DNA of 64,000 bases from Bacteroides sp. Lineage in GTDB: Bacteria; Bacteroidota; Bacteroidia; Bacteroidales; Bacteroidaceae. A program made the position numbers and the translations under genes. The DNA is taken from NCBI GenBank assembly GCA_023665805.1, contig JAMPDJ010000011.1, forward strand, positions 35,979-99,978. The letters run 5' to 3'. The notes under the pieces are model-generated. The model worked only from the letters and a program-made list of their open reading frames with translations, did not search any database and was not told the DNA's origin. Shown here one piece after another: positions 9,493-17,391 of this stretch. The stretch's first letter is position 1, and each line of letters begins with the position of its first letter.

Positions 9493-11580
9493 CTATTTCT
9501 TTCGTCCTGAAAATTTCTTGCCCTTTTTAGCCTCCGGGAACACGAAAGTCGTGTTATATTCCCCGTCAAAGGCTACGACGGCATCGAAGCTCTTGCCCTG
9601 TTTGCTCTTGAACCCTTTGAGCAGCTTGGTGTGCCCGTCGGTGAGCAGTTCCCTGATTTCATCGTCGGAAAGGGTGCGTCCCGCTTTCAGCCGGAACACG
9701 GGCAGTCCGCACTCCGTGTTGTCGCATCGTACCACCTTGCCGTAGAACCGCATCCTGCCCGTGCCGCACTTGGGACATGCGCAGCCGGAGTCACGGCTGC
9801 CGAAGAGCTTGTCGCACGAGATCAGTTCGGAGGTTATCTCACGTGTGTACGCCTCTATCTCCTTGCGGAAGGTGTCGGCGGACAGTTCCCCGTGCTCGAT
9901 ACGCGCCAGCTCCTTTTCCCATTCACCCGTCATGGCAACATCGGCGATGCGCATTGTCTTGACGACGGAATTGAGGGCAAGTCCTTTTTCGGTGGGAACA
10001 AGCGACTTCTTGTAGCGTTCCATGTATCCGCGCTTGAAAAGCGTTTCGATGATGGAGGCGCGTGTGGCGGGAGTACCGATGCCGCAGTCCTTCATCGCCT
10101 GCCGCAGTGCGTCGTCCTCGATTTCCTTGCCCGCCGTTTCCATAGCGGACAGCAGGGTGGCTTCGGTATGCAGCGGCTTGGGCTTGGTCTTTCCTTCGGT
10201 GATGGAGGTGGCTTTCAGCATGAGCGTGTCGCCTTCCTGCCAGCCGGGGATGGTAGTTTCCTCCTTTTCCTCGCCATAGACGGCACGCCGTCCGGCTTGT
10301 TTGACAACGCTACCTTTCACGGTGAATTCCACTCCGGCACATTCCGCCGTGACAGCGGTCACATCCTTGACGCATTTCTCGGAGAATGCCTCGACCATAC
10401 GCCCGGCAATCATCTGATAGATGGTATTGTCCTCTTTGGAGAGGAAGAGCGGTTTCTCACCCGTGACGAGCAGGGCATGGTGATCCGTCACCTTGCCGTC
10501 GTCCACGCTGCGGCTTGTCGGGACGGCTTTCGCCAGCACCTTGTCTTTCCATTCGGGCTGTGTGCCGATAAAGGCGAGTAACTTGGGGATTTCAGCGAAC
10601 ACGTCTTCGGGGATGTAGCGGCTTCCCGTTCTCGGATAGGTTACTAGCTTCTTCTCGTAGAGTTTCTGCGCAATTTCAAGCGTCTGCTCCGCCGTGAAGC
10701 CGTGCTTGGCGTTGGCTTCTTTCTGAAGCGTGGTCAGGTCGTACAGCAACGGGGTATCCTCCGTCTTCTCCTTGCGCTCGGCTTTCGTGACGGTGGCGAA
10801 GCCTGCCGCCTTAACCTTATTATATAGCTCCATAGCCGCCTCTTTCTCTTTCCATTTCTCGGAGGATGAGAATTTCACGACCTCGCCGTCGCAACCGTCC
10901 GTTGCGATATGGAGCTGCCAGAATGCTTCGGACGTAAAACGGCGGTTCTCCCAGTAGCGTTCACATACCATAGCCAACGTTGGTGTCTGCACCCGCCCCA
11001 CGGAATACGTACCGTGTCCTGCGGCGATGGATAACGCCTGTGTGCCGTTAATGCCCACGAGCCAGTCTGATTCGCTCCGCGCTTTGGCGGCGAGGTAGAG
11101 GTTGTCGTACTTGCTGCCGTCTTCGAGCTTCCGCAATCCCTCGCGGATAGCCTTGTCGGTGAGCGAGCTTATCCACAGGCGCACGAACGGGGTGGTACTG
11201 CCCGTGTAGTGGTAGAGGTATCGGAAGATAAGCTCACCCTCGCGCCCGGCATCGGTTGCCACGATGATCTGTTCACTTGCGTCGAACAGTTTTTTGATAA
11301 CTTTTATCTGCGACACCACTCCGTTGTCGGGCTTGTAGCCCTTCTCCGTCCTGACCTGACGGGGGACGAGCGTGAAGGTGTCGGGGATAATCGGAAGGTT
11401 GTCACGGACGAATCCGCGTACGCCGTAGCCGTCGGGCATGGCGGGCTGGACGAGGTGTCCGAATGCCCATGTCACGGCATAACCGCCTCCCTCGAAATAT
11501 CCTTCCTCTCTCTTTGTCGCGCCCACGATGCGGGCGATCTCACGTGCCACGGAGGGCTTTTCTGCAATGATTGTCTTCAT
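9493..11580 (-). CDS. exc: Exc, type IA DNA topoisomerase (topoisomerase III)
   Basis: This 695-residue enzyme has the TOPRIM domain (AEKPSVAREIA at the N-terminus with the catalytic Glu, and DAGREGELI near 110 with the acidic pair). The four-domain type IA core follows, with the active-site Tyr in LVTYPRTGSRYI near residue 315. A C-terminal four-Cys zinc finger (CACPKCG...CDNTECG) and a basic tail end the protein. In CTnDOT exc is the last gene of the xis2c-xis2d-orf3-exc excision operon. Its topoisomerase activity has been shown, while its exact part in excision is less clear. It lies 60 bases after orf3 and is followed by the RteR-like RNA. Confidence 0.93.
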   Translation of the reverse strand: MKTIIAEKPSVAREIARIVGATKREEGYFEGGGYAVTWAFGHLVQPAMPDGYGVRGFVRDNLPIIPDTFTLVPRQVRTEKGYKPDNGVVSQIKVIKKLFDASEQIIVATDAGREGELIFRYLYHYTGSTTPFVRLWISSLTDKAIREGLRKLEDGSKYDNLYLAAKARSESDWLVGINGTQALSIAAGHGTYSVGRVQTPTLAMVCERYWENRRFTSEAFWQLHIATDGCDGEVVKFSSSEKWKEKEAAMELYNKVKAAGFATVTKAERKEKTEDTPLLYDLTTLQKEANAKHGFTAEQTLEIAQKLYEKKLVTYPRTGSRYIPEDVFAEIPKLLAFIGTQPEWKDKVLAKAVPTSRSVDDGKVTDHHALLVTGEKPLFLSKEDNTIYQMIAGRMVEAFSEKCVKDVTAVTAECAGVEFTVKGSVVKQAGRRAVYGEEKEETTIPGWQEGDTLMLKATSITEGKTKPKPLHTEATLLSAMETAGKEIEDDALRQAMKDCGIGTPATRASIIETLFKRGYMERYKKSLVPTEKGLALNSVVKTMRIADVAMTGEWEKELARIEHGELSADTFRKEIEAYTREITSELISCDKLFGSRDSGCACPKCGTGRMRFYGKVVRCDNTECGLPVFRLKAGRTLSDDEIRELLTDGHTKLLKGFKSKQGKSFDAVVAFDGEYNTTFVFPEAKKGKKFSGRKK

Positions 11581-11640
11581 GTATTTTTCTTTTTTATTGA
11601 TACTTTGGATTTTATTTTGGATTCAGTGGCGGACACGGGA

Positions 11641-13209
11641 TTACATTTTCATGCCTTTGTTGTTCTTCTTCGGCTTGTCCTGCTGCTGTTGCTGGCTGGC
11701 GTCCTTCGGGGCGGTCTGACCTTTCTGCAAAGGCTCTCTCAGGTTCTTTGTCGCTTCGTTGGTCTTGCCCTCGTTGTTCACCGCCACCTGCGTGCGGCTC
11801 TCGTTGGACGGGGCAACCTGCTGGGCGTTGTCGGGGTTCGTGTCGTAGCGGTACGGGCGGTCCTTCTCCGGGTTGAACTTGATATACATCGTGGCATGGA
11901 AGCCCTGCTTGTCGGTCACGTTCTCCAGCTTCACGGCTTTGCCCGCCACATAGTCGGCTTTCTGCTGGTCGGTGAAGTTCACGCCGCTCCATTTGCTGAT
12001 GGAGCGGATGCTGCCGTCCTCGTTCGTCCACGTGTTGCGGCGTTGCTCCTTCTTGGTCTGGGCGGCATTTCCCCCGCCTTGCGCCTGACTTTTCGACGTG
12101 TCGCCTTTGGCTTCCTGCGTCTGTGCGGTACGGGGCGACTTGCCGGTTCCCGGCACGAACTCCACACCGCGCTGCTCCACGTTCACTTGCAGGGTGGTGA
12201 CGAACTTCCTGCCGTCGTTGCGCTCGATGAGCTTGTCGCGCACGGGCAGTCCGGCGCGGAGCATGTCCTGCTCCTGCGCGGTGATTTCCGTCTTGCCGAT
12301 GCGCTCCGGGATGCGCACCCTGCTTGCCGGAATGTCCGTGATTTCATTCGTCTTGCGGTCGATGCTGATGTAGGAGGGGATGATCTCGCCCGTTTCCCTG
12401 TCCACAATGTCCACGACCCTACCGAGATTGCCCGTTTCGCGGAGGTTCTTCCGGTCGTCGTCGGAGAATTTGTGTTCCTTGTATTCATCCAGTTTCTGCT
12501 CCTTGCGGATGAAGTGCGGCACGAGGCTGACATTCCCCTCGCCGTCCTTCTTGAAGGAAAGGCGGGCGTCCAGCTCGAATGATTCACCGCCGAAGTTCGG
12601 CTTGACCTTCACCAAGTCGGACTTGCCGTAGTTGAGCATCTTCGTAAGGTCGCCGGACTTTTCAAGGTCGTCGCGTTTCACGCCCCATCTGTCCTCCAGT
12701 TCCTGCCAGTTGATTTTACCCTCATCAATGGGCTGGTAGCCCCGTTTCCCCTGCGTCTGTTCGGAATTGTCCTGTTGCTGTTCTTTCTGCTGTTCCATGT
12801 TCTCCTGTTTTTGAGGTTCTTGTTTCTCTGTCTGTTGTGCCGCCTGTTCTTCCTGCACCTTCTTCTCATAGTCGGAGGTGTCCACCTTGTGAGGGGCGAG
12901 CAGTTCCTTGTTCGCTTCGGGGTCTTTCAGCAGTTGCTTCATCACCTCCAAGAGATTTTCGGCTTGGTCTGCTGCGATGCGGTAGAAACCGAAGCGGCTG
13001 GGTTCCTTGCACTGCCGGAAGAAGTTCTTGAAGAAGTTGTCCAGCACGTCGCCGTGTCGGTCGAATTGCAGGAAACTCTGCGCGTTCTCCGCTTTCGCTG
13101 GGGTTCGCTTGGGTGTGCCGTCCGCATTCAGCCCGGCTACCACGCTAATCTCGCCCGTCTTCTCGTCACGGACCACCAGCACGTCCTTTTCGTCTTTTTT
13201 CTTTGCCAT
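11641..13209 (-). CDS. Orf3-like DUF4099/DUF3945 protein of the excision operon
   Basis: A 522-residue hydrophilic protein. A basic N-terminus (MAKKKDEKDVLVVRDEKTGE) leads to a conserved domain (about 40-120) that I match to DUF4099, then a Gln/Glu-rich linker (about 115-160). A central DUF3945-like region (about 165-345) and a second copy-like segment near 390-450 (FTDQQKADYVAGKAVKLENV) follow. The C-terminus is Gln/Lys-rich and disordered. No signal peptide or enzyme motif is seen. It sits between xis2d (20 bases) and exc (60 bases), the position of orf3 in CTnDOT. The biochemical role is unknown. Confidence 0.8.
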   Translation of the reverse strand: MAKKKDEKDVLVVRDEKTGEISVVAGLNADGTPKRTPAKAENAQSFLQFDRHGDVLDNFFKNFFRQCKEPSRFGFYRIAADQAENLLEVMKQLLKDPEANKELLAPHKVDTSDYEKKVQEEQAAQQTEKQEPQKQENMEQQKEQQQDNSEQTQGKRGYQPIDEGKINWQELEDRWGVKRDDLEKSGDLTKMLNYGKSDLVKVKPNFGGESFELDARLSFKKDGEGNVSLVPHFIRKEQKLDEYKEHKFSDDDRKNLRETGNLGRVVDIVDRETGEIIPSYISIDRKTNEITDIPASRVRIPERIGKTEITAQEQDMLRAGLPVRDKLIERNDGRKFVTTLQVNVEQRGVEFVPGTGKSPRTAQTQEAKGDTSKSQAQGGGNAAQTKKEQRRNTWTNEDGSIRSISKWSGVNFTDQQKADYVAGKAVKLENVTDKQGFHATMYIKFNPEKDRPYRYDTNPDNAQQVAPSNESRTQVAVNNEGKTNEATKNLREPLQKGQTAPKDASQQQQQDKPKKNNKGMKM

Positions 13210-13229
13210 CTGAAAAATGTTTTAATGGG

Positions 13230-13580
13230 TTATTTATGAAAGAAATTATGGATACGAGCCTTGTAGAAGGCTATATCTTCCTTTTTGAAGTCCTTGATAT
13301 GGTTGGAAAGGAATGTCAGCACGTCCTCCTCGCTGTAATAGGTTTTCTTGCCCAGTGTCTTGTAGGGCAATGCGCCGACACTGCGGTAGCGTTGCAGGGT
13401 GCGCTTGCTTATCTGAAGCAGCATGCACAAGTCCTGATTGTCGAAAAGGCGGATGCTTTCCGTGATAGTAGGCTGTTTCCCCTCAGCCTTCATCGCCAGC
13501 AGCAGTTCGTCCTGACGGTCGAGCCGTTCCATCAACTTCTGCATCCAGCCTTCGAAGTTGTTTCGTGTGAGCAGTTCCAT
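13230..13580 (-). CDS. xis2d: Xis2d-like excisionase, helix-turn-helix
   Basis: A 116-residue basic protein with a MerR/HTH_17-type winged helix (LFDNQDLCMLLQISKRTLQRY, residues about 45-65, then a wing LGKKTYYSEEDVLTFL). Small DNA-bending excisionases of this layout direct IntDOT toward excision. It starts 3 bases after the xis2c stop and precedes orf3, as in CTnDOT. The name follows gene order and domain; equivalence to the reference protein was not checked by alignment. Confidence 0.82.
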   Translation of the reverse strand: MELLTRNNFEGWMQKLMERLDRQDELLLAMKAEGKQPTITESIRLFDNQDLCMLLQISKRTLQRYRSVGALPYKTLGKKTYYSEEDVLTFLSNHIKDFKKEDIAFYKARIHNFFHK

Positions 13581-13583
13581 GAC

Positions 13584-13940
13584 CTATGTCCTCCTTCCTT
13601 TGGGGTTGCCGCCCGTGCGCAACGTGTGGTTGCGTTTCAGTTCCTGCGGTGTCGCCGCGTCCTCGTTGACGGTACTCTCATCAAGCAGGCGGTCGATTTC
13701 CGACTGCCGGTAGCGGCATTTGCCGCGAAGCACGACATAGCCGATGCGTTGCTCGCTGCGCATACGCTGGAGGGTGCGGGTACTCACGTTAAGCAGGTGC
13801 GCCGCCTCGCGTGTGGTGAGCAACCTGTCGGGCGATGCCGCTTTCTTGTCGCCGGAGGCGGCACGGACGTGTGCAGCAATCTCCGCTATCTGTTCCGTCA
13901 ATGACCGGAAGGCGGAACTTTCCATCGTTATCACTTTCAT
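13584..13940 (-). CDS. xis2c: Xis2c-like excisionase, helix-turn-helix
   Basis: A 118-residue protein starting MKVITMESSAFRSL, with an HTH_17-type DNA-binding domain (LLTTREAAHLLNVSTRTLQRM, about residues 40-60) and wing RGKCRYRQSEIDRLL. The tail is basic. I chose the ATG at 13940 because it is preceded by the AGGACTG-type purine run and gives the size known for Xis2c; the longer in-frame reading to 14096 would run through the promoter and the palindrome. It is the first gene of the predicted excision operon, activated in CTnDOT by RteC. Confidence 0.82.
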   Translation of the reverse strand: MKVITMESSAFRSLTEQIAEIAAHVRAASGDKKAASPDRLLTTREAAHLLNVSTRTLQRMRSEQRIGYVVLRGKCRYRQSEIDRLLDESTVNEDAATPQELKRNHTLRTGGNPKGRRT

Positions 13941-14008
13941 ATTCAGTCCTTTTTTTTTGTATCTGCGGCAAAATTCGGCAATAAACAAAAGGGGCTTTAA
14001 CAACTCAC

Positions 14009-14023
14009 TACGTGACTCACGTA
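14009..14023. promoter_or_regulatory. 15-bp palindrome upstream of xis2c (candidate RteC operator)
   Basis: TACGTGACTCACGTA is a perfect inverted repeat with a single central base, about 70 bases upstream of the xis2c ATG. RteC of CTnDOT is reported to bind inverted repeats upstream of the xis2c promoter, so this is the best candidate here. A related stretch lies in front of the integrase gene. Confidence 0.5.
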
Positions 14024-14115
14024 AGATTTTTACGGAAGATGGCTCCGTAACCCGGTCAAACGGCGCAACAGGCAGCCTTTCAGCGGAAAACGGCACGTGT
14101 ACGGGGCTGCATCGT

Positions 14116-14123
14116 TACCTTTG
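14116..14123 (+). promoter_or_regulatory. Promoter -7 element of the orf2b-like gene
   Basis: TACCTTTG matches TAnnTTTG and lies 20 bases upstream of the ATG. I see no clear TTTG -33 box. Confidence 0.5.
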
Positions 14124-14142
14124 CGGGCAAACCGGTAATTGC

Positions 14143-14442
14143 ATGAATATGGAAATAGTATCTATTGAGAAAAAGACCTTCGAGATGATGGTGGCGGCAT
14201 TCGGCGCACTTTCGGAGAAGGTCGCCGCACTGAGGCGCAAAAGCGACACGGGGCGCATGGAAAGATGGCTCACGGGCGAGGAGGTCTGCGGGCAGTTGAG
14301 AATAAGCCCGCGTACGTTGCAGACGCTGCGTGACAGACGGCTTATCGGCTACTCGCAGATAAACCGCAGGTTCTATTACAAGCCGGAGGAGGTGAAGCGG
14401 CTGATACCGCTTGTCGGCACGCTCTATCCGCACGGCAAATGA
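14143..14442 (+). CDS. Small HTH protein (orf2b-like)
   Basis: A 99-residue basic protein starting MNMEIVSIEKKTFEMMV. A coiled N-terminal helix precedes an HTH_17 domain (WLTGEEVCGQLRISPRTLQTL, then INRRFYYKPEEVKRL). The start is set by a promoter -7 match TACCTTTG at 14116-14123 a short way upstream. It is transcribed away from xis2c and followed after 31 bases by a second HTH gene. In CTnDOT the orf2a/orf2b pair occupies this position and is not essential for excision. It is probably a regulator or accessory recombination directionality protein. Confidence 0.72.
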   Translation: MNMEIVSIEKKTFEMMVAAFGALSEKVAALRRKSDTGRMERWLTGEEVCGQLRISPRTLQTLRDRRLIGYSQINRRFYYKPEEVKRLIPLVGTLYPHGK

Positions 14443-14473
14443 TTTGATTTATTCACCCACTGAATCCGAAGTT

Positions 14474-14779
14474 ATGATGAACGAGAACAACGATGTTTTT
14501 ACGATGGAAGACGAGCCGATAGCCTCTGTAATGCAGGATATGCGCAAAGGCTCGAAATGGCTGTCTGCATTTCTGGAGAATTACCGTCCTCCGCTGGACG
14601 GGGAGCGTTACCTGACGGACGTTGAGGTGGCGGAACTGCTCCGTGTCAGCCGACGCACATTGCAGGAATACCGCAACAACCGCGTGTTGCCTTTCATACT
14701 TTTGGGAGGGAAGGTGCTTTACCCGGAAACGGGGCTGCGCGAGGTACTGGAAGAGAACTACCGCAAGCCGCTGGAGTAA
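14474..14779 (+). CDS. Small HTH protein (orf2a-like)
   Basis: A 101-residue protein starting MMNENNDVFTMEDEPI. An acidic N-terminal arm is followed by an HTH_17 excisionase-like domain (YLTDVEVAELLRVSRRTLQEY) and a wing LGGKVLYPETGLREVL. I use the ATG at 14474 and not an earlier in-frame ATG at 14411 inside the preceding gene, since 14474 follows a short intergenic gap. It is the second gene of the plus-strand pair and ends just before a strong terminator. Likely a DNA-binding accessory protein; the target is unknown. Confidence 0.72.
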   Translation: MMNENNDVFTMEDEPIASVMQDMRKGSKWLSAFLENYRPPLDGERYLTDVEVAELLRVSRRTLQEYRNNRVLPFILLGGKVLYPETGLREVLEENYRKPLE

Positions 14780-14804
14780 GGCGGTCGGCAAGAAAAAGAA
14801 ACAA

Positions 14805-14842
14805 GGAAACGGGCGACACCATTTAAGATGCCGCCCGTTTCC
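14805..14842. terminator. Bidirectional terminator between convergent genes
   Basis: GGAAACGGGCG (14805-14815) pairs perfectly with CGCCCGTTTCC (14832-14842). TTTTCTT follows on the plus strand and a T-rich run on the minus strand. It separates the plus-strand HTH pair from the minus-strand RhuM-like gene. Confidence 0.85.
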
Positions 14843-14863
14843 TTTTCTTATGGGTATCTGCAA

Positions 14864-15226
14864 TCAGCAGTACCCGGCTTTTCCGTTCTGTATGAACATC
14901 ACGTATGCCTGCCGTTTTTCTTTGGCAAGTGCCTTTTCCACCAGCCATGTGCGGAACAGGTGGGTGTTGTAGGTGTTCAGTCGGAAAGCGACCGGAATGA
15001 TGATTTCAAGGGCGTACACGTCCGCATACAGCCTGTTTTCAAGCTGCATGTAGCGGCACACCTCGTAGTCGTTCAGCACGTCCGACTTGCGGACGGCTCT
15101 GATGGCGGCGTTCACTGCCGGGACGGTCGTATGGAACAGTCCGGCTATTTCGGTGGCGGTCATCCACACGTCGTTACCGGTTACGCTGACCGCCTTGTCC
15201 TCTATGATGATTATGTCACGTTTCAT
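14864..15226 (-). CDS. Short RhuM-like protein
   Basis: A 120-residue protein starting MKRDIIIIEDKAVSV. It has a putative HTH (VWMTATEIAGLFHTTVPAVNA) followed by a motif DVYALEIIIPVAFRLNTYNT and FRTWLVEKAL, which resembles the core of the RhuM/Fic-associated DNA-binding family in miniature. It lies 11 bases downstream of the integrase stop and may be cotranscribed with it. I use the ATG at 15226; the upstream in-frame ATG at 15250 would overlap the integrase. The function in the element is unknown. Confidence 0.65.
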   Translation of the reverse strand: MKRDIIIIEDKAVSVTGNDVWMTATEIAGLFHTTVPAVNAAIRAVRKSDVLNDYEVCRYMQLENRLYADVYALEIIIPVAFRLNTYNTHLFRTWLVEKALAKEKRQAYVMFIQNGKAGYC

Positions 15227-15237
15227 GGCTTTTCTTT

Positions 15238-16473
15238 TTAGATGGTGCAACCTGCAAATTCCTCGATGCCGTTCAATCTTGCGGCAAGGTTCTCCATGTC
15301 CTGATTGAGTTTCTCTTTGGTTATCTTCCCGTAAATCTGCGTCGTCTTTATGCTCTTGTGTCCGAGCATGGAGCTGACGGTTTCGATAGGTACGCCATTA
15401 GAGAGAAATACCGTTGTGGCTGCCGTGTGGCGGCTCTGATGCCACGTGATATGCTTGGTGATGCCGCAACGCTTGGCGACGGCACGGATACCTGCAAGGC
15501 ACGTGTTATAATGCGGTACGGGAAATATCCTGCCGTCCTCGCACAGCCCCCGGTATTTGCCGATTATGCGGTTGGCGATGTCGAGCAGGCGGATGTTGGA
15601 CACCACGCCCGTTTTCTGGCGGTTGATGTTTATCCACTCGTGTTCGTCGAAGTAGGTGCGGATATTCTCTTCCGTAAGGTTGCGCATATCAGCGAACGAC
15701 AGCCCGGTAAATGCGCAGAACAGGTAGAGGTCACGGTACAGTTCCTGTTTGGCGTTTTTCAGTTTCCCGTCCATCAGCAGGCGTATTTCGTCTTTGGTCA
15801 GAAAACTGCGTGTCGTTTCCTCCTTCTTGATTTCATACTCGCGGAACGGGTCGCGTGTCAGCCACTCGTTGTTGATGGCGATGAACACCATCGTCCGTAA
15901 CGGGCAGACGTACAGCCACACGGTATTGGTGCAGCAGTGTTTGTCCGTGCGCAGGAACATCTCGAAGTCGGAGATGAAAGCCGGGGTAAGCTCTTTCAGT
16001 GCGATGTCCTTCACATGGTAGCGGATGTCAAGGAACTCTTGCAGGTGTTTGTAAACGATGCGGTACTTCAGCAGCGTGCCTTTTGCCTTCATGCCTGCCT
16101 CCACCTGTTTCTCGTAGTCCTCGTTGTGCTGGCGGAACACCTGCATCAGCGTGTGATAGCGGTGTTCCAGTCCGAGAAAGGCGTTTTTCACCTTTTCCGC
16201 TGTGACGAAGTTGTCACGCTCCATGATTTCCTGATAGTGCCTGTTGATGCGTACCCGCATTTTGTCAAGCATACGGTTCGTTTCGAGTGCCGCCGTGCTT
16301 CTGCCCGTGACACGTCCCCCTTTGGTGTCCCACAGTTTCGGATCGACGGTCAGCTTGCAGCTGAACTGCGTCTGGCTGCCGTCCACCGTGATGCGTCCCA
16401 TGACGGGAACTGTCCCGTCCTTTTTCACTACCTGACGCTTGAGGTAGTAGATTACTGAAAATGTACTCTTCAT
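15238..16473 (-). CDS. intDOT: IntDOT-type tyrosine recombinase (integrase)
   Basis: This 411-residue protein is the length of CTnDOT IntDOT. An N-terminal arm-binding domain and a SAM-like core-binding domain precede the catalytic domain. Catalytic residues visible are Lys near 287, HxxR at 345-348, a His near 372 and the nucleophile Tyr near 381 (QIYGK). The position of the first conserved Arg holds Ser259 (FTGLSFADM), the known peculiarity of IntDOT, which tolerates heterology in its crossover region. I reject an in-frame extension to 16665, since the 64 extra residues are outside the family and cover the attachment region. The enzyme integrates and, with Xis2c/Xis2d, excises the element. 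Confidence 0.95.
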   Translation of the reverse strand: MKSTFSVIYYLKRQVVKKDGTVPVMGRITVDGSQTQFSCKLTVDPKLWDTKGGRVTGRSTAALETNRMLDKMRVRINRHYQEIMERDNFVTAEKVKNAFLGLEHRYHTLMQVFRQHNEDYEKQVEAGMKAKGTLLKYRIVYKHLQEFLDIRYHVKDIALKELTPAFISDFEMFLRTDKHCCTNTVWLYVCPLRTMVFIAINNEWLTRDPFREYEIKKEETTRSFLTKDEIRLLMDGKLKNAKQELYRDLYLFCAFTGLSFADMRNLTEENIRTYFDEHEWININRQKTGVVSNIRLLDIANRIIGKYRGLCEDGRIFPVPHYNTCLAGIRAVAKRCGITKHITWHQSRHTAATTVFLSNGVPIETVSSMLGHKSIKTTQIYGKITKEKLNQDMENLAARLNGIEEFAGCTI

Positions 16474-16793
16474 CGTCCTTAATTTTTTTGGTTTCAAAAT
16501 TAGTTGGTGAAGAGTCCGGTGTCGGTACGCAAAACGGGGAGGAACGGCGCAATCTTTTTCCGTAACCGGATTTTTTACGTGAGTTGTCGGTAACTCACTA
16601 TTCCTTAGTGTCTTGTTTCGCCATCCGTACCCGTTTGTCGCATTTTCGGGCATGGTTACGAACAAGTAACGTTGCGGCGTCAGGATTTGGCTTCGGCAGG
16701 GATTGTATTGGCTTCACGAATTTTCGCCACTTCAACTAAATCCCTTGTAACTCAATTCTATCACTATATCTTTCCGCATTTCACTTTTTTGTA
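16474..16793. promoter_or_regulatory. Element terminal region: integrase promoter and probable arm-type sites
   Basis: No gene lies in these 320 bases. They contain repeated, partly inverted motifs: GTGAGTT (16579-16585), GTAACTCAC (16590-16598), GTTAC...GTAAC around 16655-16670 and GTAACTCAA near 16746. Repeated short sites next to the end are expected, since IntDOT binds arm-type sites here. A half of the xis2c-upstream palindrome (TACGTGA at 16576-16582) is also present. Assignment of individual sites is not possible by eye. Confidence 0.5.
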
Positions 16794-16803
16794 GTAACTT
16801 TGT
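16794..16803 (+). other. Probable attachment core overlapping the lrp promoter
   Basis: GTAACTTTGT fits the GTAnnTTTGC core used by CTnDOT at nine of its ten positions, differing only in the last base. TAACTTTG (16795-16802) inside it is a perfect Bacteroides -7 box 24 bases upstream of the lrp ATG. The element thus appears to have joined the chromosome within the promoter of the neighbouring gene. The exact crossover is inferred. Confidence 0.5.
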
Positions 16804-16825
16804 ATGTCAAAATAACAAAAAACCA

Positions 16826-17338
16826 ATGGAAAAGATAGATTCCCTGGACAAAAAGATATTGGAGATTATCTCCAATAATGCACGCATACCTTTCAAGGAG
16901 GTAGCATCCAAATGCGGAGTGAGTCGTGCGGCCATACACCAGCGTGTGCAAAGGCTTATAGACATGAACGTGATTGTGGGTAGCGGATACCATGTGTTGC
17001 CTGCCAGTCTGGGTTACAACACCTGCACTTATGTCGGCATCACTCTGGAGAAAGGCAGCATGTACAGCGGTGTGGTGGACAAATTCATGCAGATTCCTGA
17101 AATAGTGGAATGTCACTATACCACCGGCCCCTACACGATGCTCATCAAGTTGTATGCCAAGGACAATGCCCACCTGATGGAGTTGCTCAACGGACGTTTG
17201 CAGCAGATAGATGGCGTAGTGAGTACAGAGACCCTTATCTCCCTGACACAAAGCATCAAGAAGGAGTTACCTATTGGAGGCATGCAAGAAGAGGCCAAGC
17301 CGCAGATGGAAGAGGATTGGAAGAAAATTAGTGACTGA
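16826..17338 (+). CDS. Lrp/AsnC family transcriptional regulator
   Basis: A 170-residue protein with an N-terminal winged HTH (LDKKILEIISNNARIPFKEVASKCGVSRAAIHQRVQRL, shown here in outline, residues 7-45) and a C-terminal RAM ligand domain (about 70-145), which normally binds an amino acid. The C-terminal extension beyond residue 150 is acidic and unusual in length. It is the first chromosomal gene beside the integrated element and has a -7 box (TAACTTTG) 24 bases upstream that overlaps the likely att core. It is a paralogue of the second Lrp at 51,222; both carry the IHQRVQRL recognition helix, so they may share half-sites. Confidence 0.9.
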   Translation: MEKIDSLDKKILEIISNNARIPFKEVASKCGVSRAAIHQRVQRLIDMNVIVGSGYHVLPASLGYNTCTYVGITLEKGSMYSGVVDKFMQIPEIVECHYTTGPYTMLIKLYAKDNAHLMELLNGRLQQIDGVVSTETLISLTQSIKKELPIGGMQEEAKPQMEEDWKKISD

Positions 17339-17391
17339 GTCGTTACGGCGGCCGTCCTGCTTACACCGTTTTAGATAATTATGCAGCAGTC

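Larger units (their letters stand above)
1..16800. mobile_element. Integrated CTnDOT/CTnERL-family conjugative transposon (integrase end)
   Basis: The region carries the diagnostic CTnDOT gene set in CTnDOT-like order: rteA and tetQ, an RteR-like RNA, exc (topoisomerase III), orf3, xis2d, xis2c and a 411-residue IntDOT integrase next to the junction. Inward of about 16,800 every gene is element-type; outward every gene is chromosomal housekeeping. The other end, with rteB, rteC and the mob/tra genes, lies beyond base 1. The exact junction base cannot be set without an empty-site sequence. I place it near the GTAACTTTGT at 16,794-16,803, which resembles the GTAnnTTTGC target described for this family. 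Confidence 0.9.

Noticed and set aside
11209..12582. Long plus-strand ORF antisense to exc and orf3 (457 codons)
   Set aside because: It covers parts of two well-conserved minus-strand genes, is Leu/Val/Arg-rich with no domain, and arises from GC-rich codons on the opposite strand.
16474..16665. Upstream extension of the integrase to an ATG at 16665
   Set aside because: It would make 475 residues instead of the family's 411 and run through the repeated arm-site region.
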